Source: Bacteroidota bacterium | Lineage (GTDB): Bacteria > Bacteroidota > Rhodothermia > Balneolales > Balneolaceae | Reading direction: 5' to 3' | Assembly (NCBI GenBank): GCA_024635465.1 | Contig: JAGXIS010000038.1 | Coordinates: 1-5,481, forward strand | DNA length: 5,481 nt | In this document: positions 1 through 5,481 of the stretch, in pieces | Numbering within the stretch: the stretch's first letter is position 1 | Layout of the letters: every line of letters begins with the position of its first letter | Notes under the pieces: model-generated | Database searches by the model: none | What the model saw: the letters and a program-made list of their open reading frames with translations, nothing else | Told to the model about the DNA's origin: nothing | Position numbers and translations under genes: made by a program

Positions 1-509
1 AATGCCACCTGTAACCGATTGGCCATCTCTCTGTTCTTTGCCAGCAGTACCAAACCGGATGTAACCGAATCTAACCGATGCACAATGTTTGTTTCTGAAT
101 ACCCCATCTCACTTAAAATATAAGAGAGCGTATTTTTGTAATACCTACCTCCCTGATGCATCGGCATGGGTGAAGGCTTATAAACGACCAACCACTCTTC
201 ACTCTCCCGAATAATCCTGACATCATCCGGAACGGAGGGTTCTTTAACCATCGGAGTGTGATGATAGATCAACTGATGACTTTGCAAAACAGATTCCGGA
301 GCAGCTTCCCCACTTGAAAACCAGAGCCATTTCCGGTTAATACGGCCAATCCATTCATCCACTCCGACATATGAAAACCGTTCGTGCAGAAAATCGATTA
401 ACCTTTTCCCTCTGTCTTTTGGTTTTACCAGAAGCGTGCGAGTGAGAGGATATGGCTCAACAATGCGAACACTACTGCTTTTGAAGTTCACGCTCTTTGA
501 AATCTTCAT
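1..509 (-). CDS. RluA-family RNA pseudouridine synthase (3' end cut off by window edge)
   Basis: This gene encodes an RluA-family pseudouridine synthase, which isomerises specific uridines in rRNA or tRNA in the cytoplasm; the exact target cannot be read from the sequence. The visible 169 residues hold the catalytic motif HRLD at 144-147 (Asp147 as nucleophile), followed by TSGLVLLAKN. Upstream is the family's substrate-binding strand, VVYKPSPMPMHQGG, at about 108-121. Residues 34-85 look like a divergent S4-type RNA-binding domain (GKRLIDFLHERF). I chose the ATG at 509, which overlaps the end of trhO by 38 bp; a GTG at 491 in the same frame would shorten the overlap to 20 bp. Neither start has a Shine-Dalgarno sequence. 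The overlap implies translational coupling with trhO in an RNA-modification operon. The C-terminal part of the catalytic domain lies beyond the window. The family is certain; the subfamily (RluA, RluC, RluD or TruC type) is not. Confidence 0.9.
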   Translation of the reverse strand, partial: MKISKSVNFKSSSVRIVEPYPLTRTLLVKPKDRGKRLIDFLHERFSYVGVDEWIGRINRKWLWFSSGEAAPESVLQSHQLIYHHTPMVKEPSVPDDVRIIRESEEWLVVYKPSPMPMHQGGRYYKNTLSYILSEMGYSETNIVHRLDSVTSGLVLLAKNREMANRLQVA

Positions 510-1434
510 TAAAATAATTGTACCATTTCCGAAATGGTTTAAAAGCGTGATCCGGATCAAAGGGTCTTTTATATTCGCTCTTTTTGCACTCCTCGCTGCA
601 ACAACCCTCCATTATTTGTGCTCCCTCTTCAGAACAGACAAACAGTTTATTACACTCCATATTGGCACAGTTTATATAGCTATCTGCAGGTTTCCCGGTA
701 ATGTCACACTTGGCAATCGGTTGCAAATTCTCTCTGTTGACGGGGACCACCAGCCGGTCGTCAAAGACAAAACATTTTCCTTCAAAATGCTCCCCACCTT
801 CCTCGTTAGCATATTTAAGAATGCCTCCATGAAGCTGATTTACATCATCCCAACCTTTTTTCTTCATCAACACAGAAAATTTCTCGCATCGAATGCCACC
901 GGTACAGTACATCAGAACTTTTTTATCCTTAGGGATCTCTTTACCGACTTCATTCAGCCATTTTGGGAAATCATAAAAGTTCTCAACATCAGGTTTGATG
1001 GCTCCTTTGAAGTGGCCAACTCTCGATTCATAATTATTTCGTACATCAATCATCACATAGTCGTCACGGTTATCCATTACCTCTTTCCATTCGGCCGGTG
1101 ACATATAATACCCTCCCTCTTTCGGATTGAGATCGGGCTCATGTATCGCTACGATCTCCTCCCGAATTTTACAGCTTAACTTCGCAAAAGGAACTTCATC
1201 ATGAAGATCTGTTTTAAACTCTGTCTCCTCAAAACCCGGGATTCCACGGAGATAGGACTTATATTTTGAAATCTGTTCAGGGGTTCCCCCAAGGGTTCCG
1301 TTGATACCTTCGCTGCTGATATAGACCCTGCCTTTGAGTCCCAGTTCTTTCATGAATTTTTTATGATCACTGCAGAATTTATCGGGGTCGGTGATTTCAT
1401 GAAAAAAGTAGTAGAGAATAACTTCGGTTTCCAT
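472..1434 (-). CDS. trhO: tRNA uridine(34) hydroxylase TrhO (YceA-type rhodanese protein)
   Basis: TrhO installs 5-hydroxyuridine at the wobble position U34 of certain tRNAs in an oxygen-dependent reaction, in parallel with the prephenate-dependent TrhP route; this role is known for the family. At 320 residues it is close to the usual length of about 320-350. An N-terminal TrhO domain at about 5-95 contains GRVYISSEGINGTLGG. A rhodanese domain at about 113-215 carries the active-site loop CTGGIRC with Cys177 and Cys183. A C-terminal cysteine cluster (C243, C256, C261, C267, C278, C279, C283) probably binds zinc, and the protein ends in the family's FKPFRKWYNYF tail. The start at 1434 gives a natural METEVILYYFF N-terminus and lies 101 bp from the divergent protease start. 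It overlaps the downstream pseudouridine synthase, so the two are probably cotranscribed. There are no signs of damage. Confidence 0.95.
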   Translation of the reverse strand: METEVILYYFFHEITDPDKFCSDHKKFMKELGLKGRVYISSEGINGTLGGTPEQISKYKSYLRGIPGFEETEFKTDLHDEVPFAKLSCKIREEIVAIHEPDLNPKEGGYYMSPAEWKEVMDNRDDYVMIDVRNNYESRVGHFKGAIKPDVENFYDFPKWLNEVGKEIPKDKKVLMYCTGGIRCEKFSVLMKKKGWDDVNQLHGGILKYANEEGGEHFEGKCFVFDDRLVVPVNRENLQPIAKCDITGKPADSYINCANMECNKLFVCSEEGAQIMEGCCSEECKKSEYKRPFDPDHAFKPFRKWYNYFNEDFKERELQKQ

Positions 1435-1535
1435 CGTATATATTCTTGAGACGTTTTTTAATTAGAATTCGTTTATACAGTCTGAGTTCTATAATTTACG
1501 ATGATTTTCAACAAGATTTAAACCTTCCGTTACGG
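1435..1535. promoter_or_regulatory. divergent promoter region between trhO and the secreted protease
   Basis: This gap separates two divergent genes. On the plus strand there is a perfect TATAAT at 1490-1495, about 40 bp before the ATG at 1536, which would give a 5' leader of roughly 30-35 nt. No good -35 hexamer stands 16-18 bp upstream. On the minus strand a TATAAA at 1477-1472 could be the -10 box for trhO, again without a clear -35. The calls rest on -10 boxes alone in an AT-rich stretch, so they are tentative. If the plus-strand box is real, it lies inside the longer reading frame that opens at 1446 and therefore argues for the start at 1536. Confidence 0.35.
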
Positions 1536-3368
1536 ATGATAAACGTTTTTAAAACAGCTACGATACAATCTTTAGCGCTATTGGCTCTGCTTATAGTCTC
1601 TTCGAGCCTATCTGCACAGGATCGTAGTGAGCGTCATTTACATTTTGGAGATCATCCAATTCTTCAGAGTATAGAAGTAGCTGAACAAAATGGTTTGATC
1701 TCCAAAGACGAAGCACTGCTTCAAAAATTTTATGCAGGATTGGATTTAGAGCGATTAGATCCAGTTTACAGATCTGATAACGATTCCCCCATAAAGTGTT
1801 TGATGCCTATGGTGGTTGAATATGAAAATCTAAAGAAGGAACTTTCTCCTGCAATTGCGGCTGAAATTGAGGAGATGCTCAATCCGCAAAACCCATCACA
1901 AGTTGGAAACACTTATATCTCACCTTCCGGTAATTTCATTTTGAAATATGATACATCCGGATCACATTCCGTGCCCACAGATGAAATGGATGAAAACGGT
2001 ATACCGGAATATATTATAAATGCAGCCTTTGCTGCAGATTCTTCATACAGTTATATGGTGGAGACTCTAGGTTTTACAGACTTTATAGAAGATGAACCTT
2101 ATGAGATCTCATTTCGAAATATGAACGTTTATGGAAGAACTTTTTTCAATGGCTCTAGTTCAAATATTGAAGTTAACAATAATTTTGAGGGTTTTGACCC
2201 GAATACACACCCCGATGGTAATGTAATCGGAGCACTTTATGCTACGATTGCTCACGAGTTAAAACATTCCTCTCAGTTTGAGCTAATTGGCAATGGTTTA
2301 AGAGATTTTACGGTATGGACAGAGATGGATGCCACCCTGATGGAGCATGTCGTTTTCCCTGATGTGAACGATTATTACAACTACATCATGGATTACAGTG
2401 ATGAAAAAATGGATTGGGAGAGAAATAGCCCTCATCGACTTTCAATTTTTGGTGATCCCGAATCAGCCACACCGGGCTTTTATTGGCATGTTACCTGGAT
2501 GATCTATTTCCATGAGAAATTTGGGCCTGAATTCTGGGTAGAGGTCTGGGATATGATAGAAGATGATAGAGCGTCCGGCAGCGGTAATGAATTCAGGTTT
2601 ATTGAATCGATGGATCAAGTCCTGAAATCAAATGGCACAACCATACAAAATGAACATATTGAAAATCACTTGTGGCATATGAGTGCCGGACCTGATTTTT
2701 CCGGTTATAACTTTGGTTTTCCTGACCGGGAAAACTATCCGAACGCTGAATTGGGAGAAGCACAAATCTTAACAGTGAACTCTCCTACATTTATCAATCA
2801 GGTTGCGCCGTTAGAATCATTTGCATCTCGTTATCACGATCTGGTCCCTTCAAATAGCTCACTTGGACAACCCCTATTTATTTTAGATTCCGAAGAAACT
2901 ACAGGATTCGGTTTGGGAGTAGTGGGTTATTTTGAGGATGGTTCCGTTGAATATTTAACCGCGTTCGATCCTAATTCAACCCGACAGATTCTTCAAACAA
3001 CCTGGTCATGGAAAGAATTAGTGGACGTAAATATAGCAGTGATTAATACGAATCAATCAGGTTCTCCATCCACTTATTTCCTTGAAATAAACTCTATTGA
3101 ACCGGATGAAGATATTATTTCTCAAAATTTTCCGAACCCTTTCAACCCTACGACTCGCATAGAGTTTGCACTCAGTGACACGAAGGATGTGTCAATTGAC
3201 GTATATGATACCATTGGAAGAAAGGTAGCAACTTTGGTGGATGGCCAATTAAACAGTGGATTTCATTCCATCATTTTTGATGGCTCCGGAATGGCATCCG
3301 GAGTTTATCTTTACAGAATAGTTACAAATGAAGCCATTATTTCGAAAAAGATGCTGTTAATTAAGTGA
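1536..3368 (+). CDS. secreted putative zinc metalloprotease with T9SS type A sorting domain (MXAN_6640-like)
   Basis: This is a predicted extracellular or surface-bound metalloprotease of 610 residues; its substrate is unknown. A signal peptide covers residues 1-27, with probable cleavage after SLSA. A pro-region-like segment of about 100 residues follows, then a catalytic-like domain from about 127 (YISPSGNFILKYDTSG). The zinc motif HELKH at 240-244 gives His240, catalytic Glu241 and His244; Glu263 or Glu270 in the WTEMDATLMEH segment could be the third ligand. This arrangement fits the MXAN_6640-type putative metalloproteases. Residues from about 526 to the end form a type A sorting domain (QNFPNPFNPTT, later SGVYLYRI and SKKMLLIK), which directs export through the type IX secretion system and is normally cleaved. 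The frame is open from 1446, but the start at 1536 puts the signal peptide at the N-terminus and leaves room for a promoter. Protease activity is inferred from the motif. Confidence 0.88.
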   Translation: MINVFKTATIQSLALLALLIVSSSLSAQDRSERHLHFGDHPILQSIEVAEQNGLISKDEALLQKFYAGLDLERLDPVYRSDNDSPIKCLMPMVVEYENLKKELSPAIAAEIEEMLNPQNPSQVGNTYISPSGNFILKYDTSGSHSVPTDEMDENGIPEYIINAAFAADSSYSYMVETLGFTDFIEDEPYEISFRNMNVYGRTFFNGSSSNIEVNNNFEGFDPNTHPDGNVIGALYATIAHELKHSSQFELIGNGLRDFTVWTEMDATLMEHVVFPDVNDYYNYIMDYSDEKMDWERNSPHRLSIFGDPESATPGFYWHVTWMIYFHEKFGPEFWVEVWDMIEDDRASGSGNEFRFIESMDQVLKSNGTTIQNEHIENHLWHMSAGPDFSGYNFGFPDRENYPNAELGEAQILTVNSPTFINQVAPLESFASRYHDLVPSNSSLGQPLFILDSEETTGFGLGVVGYFEDGSVEYLTAFDPNSTRQILQTTWSWKELVDVNIAVINTNQSGSPSTYFLEINSIEPDEDIISQNFPNPFNPTTRIEFALSDTKDVSIDVYDTIGRKVATLVDGQLNSGFHSIIFDGSGMASGVYLYRIVTNEAIISKKMLLIK

Positions 3369-3383
3369 AAAACAGCATCTTTT
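3346..3383. terminator. bidirectional intrinsic terminator overlapping the protease 3' end
   Basis: A perfect 13-bp inverted repeat has arms AAAAGATGCTGTT (3346-3358) and AACAGCATCTTTT (3371-3383) with a 12-nt loop. The stem ends in an A-run on the left and a T-run on the right, so a transcript from either strand forms a hairpin ending in U residues. It sits between convergent genes ending at 3368 (plus) and 3398 (minus), the expected place for a shared terminator. The left arm lies within the protease codons for KKMLL, and the stop codon is in the loop. The U-tracts are short and form part of the stem, so efficiency is uncertain. Confidence 0.75.
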
Positions 3384-3397
3384 GATTTATGCTTCTA

Positions 3398-3574
3398 TCA
3401 TTTTTTGAATGACACCATTTCACAACTCTCTCCTCTGCAACACTCATCTACATTGATTCCGCAATTTGAGCATTGACCATGTCCGTGCACCCAAACCAAT
3501 TCTGCCGGTTGACCACAATAGAGGCATCGTTTCTGTAGATTTTCGACCGAATTAACCGTTAAATCACTCTTCAT
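3398..3574 (-). CDS. small cysteine-rich zinc-ribbon protein, function unknown
   Basis: This gene encodes a 58-residue protein with seven cysteines. Cys17 and Cys20 (CLYC) and Cys35 and Cys38 (CSNC), separated by 14 residues, make a likely four-cysteine zinc ribbon. Between them is a histidine-bearing stretch, LVWVHGHGQC, and after them comes DECCRGESC with three more cysteines. I recall similar small conserved proteins in Bacteroidota but know of no assigned function. The frame is open to an ATG at 3598, which would add eight residues (MSHILNLQ) and enlarge the overlap with the upstream hydrolase gene to 35 bp. The ATG at 3574 gives a compact 11-bp overlap (ATGAAGAGTGA) typical of translational coupling, so I prefer it, with modest certainty. 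It is the last gene of the three-gene operon and ends just before the shared terminator. It has no signal peptide, so it probably acts in the cytoplasm. Confidence 0.75.
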   Translation of the reverse strand: MKSDLTVNSVENLQKRCLYCGQPAELVWVHGHGQCSNCGINVDECCRGESCEMVSFKK

Positions 3575-4463
3575 TTGTAAGTTCAAGATATGCGACATCT
3601 ATATTGCGGGATAGATTTAATGACCCACCGAGGCTGCTGAAATCAGGGAACTCCTCAAACTGATCCAGATCTGTAATTTCTTCTCGGGAGCGTCCCTCCT
3701 GAATGGCTGCTTCAGTATATTCGAGTAGTTTCGTTAAAAAATCTCGTTTTACCATTACATCTTCTCTATTTCCGGTCACGCCAAAATCGGGATTTCCATG
3801 TCCAAAAATAAACAGTGTTTCATCATCCGCTTCGGCATAAACCGTTTCAAGCACATTAATCCAACCTCTGATTGAAGCTCCCCCATTTCTGTCAATAAAC
3901 GGATATAGGCGATTAAATATCAGATCACCCATGTGTGCGACATTCGCATTTTCAAACCATATGACAGAATCTCCTTTGGTATGCGCCGGACCGTAATATT
4001 TAGCCGTAATCGTTTCGTTGCCCATGTTCTTACTGTATTGATCACTAAAAACAGTCTCGGGATAAGCTTGATTTGCTTCATTATCTGATGCAATGGCTGA
4101 ATTTTTCTGAAGTTCAGGAACATTCTGATGAGCTATAATTTCATAGCCATTATTTTGAAAAACCGGATTTCCGCCTACGTGGTCGCCATGATGATGAGTA
4201 TTAAAAAGAAGACGTTCCATACCGGAACCGAACTCGGAAATACCCTCCACAAAAGCGGTGGCTGGATCAGGAAATTGAGAGTCGATAGCCAAAATGTCAT
4301 TATCTGTTGTGTACCAACCAATTGTGCCACCCTGCATTGAAAAAATACCCACACCCCCGCGTAGCTGTGTAAAAGGAGAATCTTGATTAAAACTCAATTT
4401 TGGCAGAATTGTAAATCCTGCGGATAACATCCCTGCGTATTTTAAAAAATCTATTCTCTTCAT
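3564..4463 (-). CDS. exported MBL-fold metallo-hydrolase
   Basis: This is a 299-residue metallo-beta-lactamase-fold hydrolase with a complete set of metal-ligand candidates: THHHGDH at 89-95 (His90, His92, Asp94, His95), His161 in GPAHTKGDS, Asp180 in HMGDLIFN and His222 in FGHGNPDFG. This predicts a dinuclear zinc site; the substrate is unknown. Many relatives are annotated only as MBL-fold hydrolases, so a beta-lactamase role should not be assumed. The N-terminus, MKRIDFLKYAGMLSAGFTILP, resembles a Tat leader (RRxFLK followed by a hydrophobic stretch), but the second arginine is replaced by Ile4. Export is therefore likely, by Sec or a relaxed Tat route, though not certain. No lipobox is visible. 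The start lies 11 bp after the stop of the GroES-like gene, and the stop overlaps the zinc-ribbon gene by 11 bp, placing it in the middle of a tight operon. Confidence 0.9.
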   Translation of the reverse strand: MKRIDFLKYAGMLSAGFTILPKLSFNQDSPFTQLRGGVGIFSMQGGTIGWYTTDNDILAIDSQFPDPATAFVEGISEFGSGMERLLFNTHHHGDHVGGNPVFQNNGYEIIAHQNVPELQKNSAIASDNEANQAYPETVFSDQYSKNMGNETITAKYYGPAHTKGDSVIWFENANVAHMGDLIFNRLYPFIDRNGGASIRGWINVLETVYAEADDETLFIFGHGNPDFGVTGNREDVMVKRDFLTKLLEYTEAAIQEGRSREEITDLDQFEEFPDFSSLGGSLNLSRNIDVAYLELTNEE

Positions 4464-4474
4464 AATATTTTATT

Positions 4475-4852
4475 TTAATCTAGGTTTAAATCGTCACGAA
4501 TCAGGAGTAAAATTGCCCCATGAGGTACAATCAGATACTTCTCGTTTTCAAATTCAATTTCAAACGTTCGGTTTTTTAAAAAGATAGCTAAATCGCCCTC
4601 TTTTGCTTGCATCCCGATATACTTAGGATCTGCAGTTCCATCTTTCCAGGGTTCATCAATCTCTTGGGATGGTATCGGATAACCCGGTCCTGTTTTAATG
4701 ATATAACCGCTGTGTATCTCCTCTTTTTCTTTCACCGAAGCGGGAAGAACCAAGCCACTTTTCGTATGAGTCTCCATATCCCGGGGTTTTACCAATACCC
4801 GGTCGCCAATAATGATAAATTTTTCTACTGAATTAAGATATTCTTGAATCAT
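4475..4852 (-). CDS. divergent GroES-like co-chaperone family protein
   Basis: This 125-residue protein is built on the GroES (Hsp10) fold. FIIIGDRVLVKP at 12-23 matches the GroES opening, and the KSGLVLPASVKEKE segment at 31-44 corresponds to the mobile loop, with LVL in place of the IVL tripeptide that contacts GroEL. GYIIKTGPG at 49-57 and EGDLAIF to EKYLIVPHGAILLLI at 85-118 cover the remaining strands. Compared with standard GroES of about 95 residues, it has an N-terminal extension of roughly ten residues and an insertion at about 58-84 (YPIPSQEIDEPWKDG and onward) where ordinary GroES has a short turn. No groEL lies beside it, unlike the canonical groESL operon, so this is probably a paralogue and not the housekeeping co-chaperone. 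It is the first gene of a minus-strand operon with the MBL hydrolase and zinc-ribbon protein. Whether it forms a heptamer or binds GroEL is unknown. Confidence 0.85.
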   Translation of the reverse strand: MIQEYLNSVEKFIIIGDRVLVKPRDMETHTKSGLVLPASVKEKEEIHSGYIIKTGPGYPIPSQEIDEPWKDGTADPKYIGMQAKEGDLAIFLKNRTFEIEFENEKYLIVPHGAILLLIRDDLNLD

Positions 4853-5029
4853 TGCTAAAACTAAAGGTTAATTCATTAAACGTTTTGAAATGTAAATGTT
4901 TACAGGCAAAAAATCAGTATATGTGGAAAGAAACGACCGAATGCAGTAAAACGTTTCATTCAGAAATTTGTGAATCCTAATTTGCCGTTGTATCATTTAT
5001 CAGCTTGTTATTAACCAATCATTCTTGTT
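4853..5029. promoter_or_regulatory. divergent intergenic regulatory region with paired palindromes
   Basis: This 177-bp AT-rich gap drives the GroES-like operon leftward and the gamma-glutamyltransferase gene rightward. It contains two near-identical inverted arms, ATTAAACGTTTT (4875-4886) and AAAACGTTTCAT (4948-4959), each centred on the palindrome AAACGTTT, with centres 71 bp apart. A separate dyad, TGTAAA-TG-TTTACA, lies at 4891-4904. The AAACGTTT core with a central CG resembles LacI/PurR-family operators, but no regulator gene is in the window. For the minus strand, TATACT at 4921-4916 is a possible -10 box without a recognisable -35. The operator reading is inference. Confidence 0.4.
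4968..4996 (+). promoter_or_regulatory. candidate sigma-70-type promoter for the gamma-glutamyltransferase gene
   Basis: TTGTGA (4968-4973) and TATCAT (4991-4996) are separated by 17 bp, matching the housekeeping consensus at four and five of six positions. The predicted transcript start is about 27 nt before the ATG at 5030. The right-hand AAACGTTT palindrome ends 9-11 bp before the -35 box, a good position for a regulator. The organism's sigma factor may prefer a Bacteroidota-type promoter, so confidence is limited. Confidence 0.35.
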
Positions 5030-5481
5030 ATGCTTAGATCTTTTTTAATACCAATTACATCATTTCTCTTCATCTCTTTGCTGTTCGATTCAGTTCATGC
5101 ACAAATAGACCGTCCAACAGGTGAACCTTTTCAAACTCGTTCCGAAGTGATTGGGCAGCGTGGAATGGTAGCGACGAGTCATCCATTGGCCACTCAAATC
5201 GGCTTGGATATATTAAAAAAAGGGGGCAATGCTATTGATGCAGCCATCGCAGCTAACTCTGCCATGGGTTTGATGGAACCTACCGGCAACGGAATGGGCG
5301 GTGATCTATTTGCTATTATCTGGCATGAGGAGAGCGGACAGTTATACACAATTAATGCCAGTGGCCGGTCTCCGATGGTATTGTCGTACGATCAGCTCAT
5401 GGAAGAGCTTGAAGAGCTGGACAGTCCAAATCGCATTCCACCCTCAACACTTCTATCCATATCTGTTCCGGGTGCCGTGGG
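5030..5481 (+). CDS. ggt: gamma-glutamyltransferase family protein (5' part only)
   Basis: The 150 visible residues are the N-terminal part of a gamma-glutamyltransferase, an Ntn-hydrolase that cleaves gamma-glutamyl bonds such as that in glutathione and usually works in the periplasm or outside the cell. A signal peptide covers residues 1-24, with likely cleavage after VHA. Family landmarks follow: GMVATSHPLAT at 45-55, the strongly conserved KKGGNAIDAAIAAN at 63-76, EPTGNGMGGDLF at 83-94, and NASGRSP at 109-115 where the substrate-binding arginine (Arg113) is expected. The last visible segment, ISVPGAV, is also typical. The autoprocessing threonine lies beyond the window, so activity cannot be judged. 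The SGRSP form, in place of the REMAP form of the E. coli enzyme, suggests the broader GGT-like clade that includes YwrD- and acylase-like members. The start was chosen for its signal peptide; no Shine-Dalgarno sequence is present. Confidence 0.92.
   Translation, partial: MLRSFLIPITSFLFISLLFDSVHAQIDRPTGEPFQTRSEVIGQRGMVATSHPLATQIGLDILKKGGNAIDAAIAANSAMGLMEPTGNGMGGDLFAIIWHEESGQLYTINASGRSPMVLSYDQLMEELEELDSPNRIPPSTLLSISVPGAV

Noticed and set aside
436..1101. A 221-codon open frame on the plus strand
   Set aside because: It lies antisense to trhO, whose protein matches its family along its full length with active-site residues in place. The antisense translation shows no recognisable domain, so it is a shadow frame.
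3920..4340. Short open frames on both strands inside the MBL hydrolase gene
   Set aside because: Their translations show no family features and they are fully covered by a well-supported gene.
3564..4463. Calling the MBL protein a beta-lactamase resistance gene
   Set aside because: The metal motif alone is shared by many hydrolases, and no feature specific to class B beta-lactamases was recognised.
4607..4831. A 74-codon plus-strand frame opposite the GroES-like gene
   Set aside because: The minus-strand frame has clear GroES motifs; the plus-strand product looks like antisense translation.
1..5481. Defence system, prophage, insertion sequence or CRISPR array
   Set aside because: No transposase, integrase, nuclease or phage protein, terminal inverted repeats or regularly spaced repeats were seen. 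Gene content looks like ordinary chromosome.

Overview
The window most likely comes from a chromosome of the Bacteroidota/Balneolota/Rhodothermota group, and a marine or halophilic Balneolaceae-like bacterium is my best guess. The main evidence is a secreted protein ending in a type A sorting domain of the type IX secretion system (T9SS), with the QNFPNPFNPTT opening common in that group. Start codons almost entirely lack Shine-Dalgarno sequences, and base composition is moderately AT-rich. The taxonomic call is inference. No mobile element, CRISPR array, rRNA or tRNA gene was seen.

Layout, left to right. (1) A minus-strand RNA-modification pair: trhO (rhodanese-type tRNA U34 hydroxylase, 472-1434) reads into an overlapping RluA-family pseudouridine synthase (1-509), whose 3' end is cut off by the window edge. 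(2) A short divergent promoter region (1435-1535). (3) A plus-strand secreted putative zinc metalloprotease with a signal peptide, an HELKH motif and a C-terminal sorting domain (1536-3368). (4) A perfect 13-bp inverted repeat between the convergent genes, probably a bidirectional terminator, with its left arm inside the protease's last codons. (5) A compact minus-strand operon, transcribed from about 4900 down to 3398. It encodes a divergent GroES-like protein (4475-4852), an exported metallo-beta-lactamase-fold hydrolase (3564-4463) and a tiny cysteine-rich zinc-ribbon protein (3398-3574); the last two overlap by 11 bp. (6) A 177-bp divergent intergenic region with paired AAACGTTT palindromes and a TGTAAA/TTTACA dyad, likely operators. 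(7) The start of a plus-strand exported gamma-glutamyltransferase-family gene (from 5030), cut off by the right edge.

Two functional themes stand out: RNA modification on the left, and envelope or extracellular hydrolysis (metalloprotease, MBL hydrolase, gamma-glutamyltransferase) across the rest. The least explained part is the operon joining an orphan GroES-like protein to an exported MBL hydrolase and a zinc-ribbon miniprotein. All genes are intact where the window allows judgement. I saw no clear evidence of a wholly new defence or mobile system.
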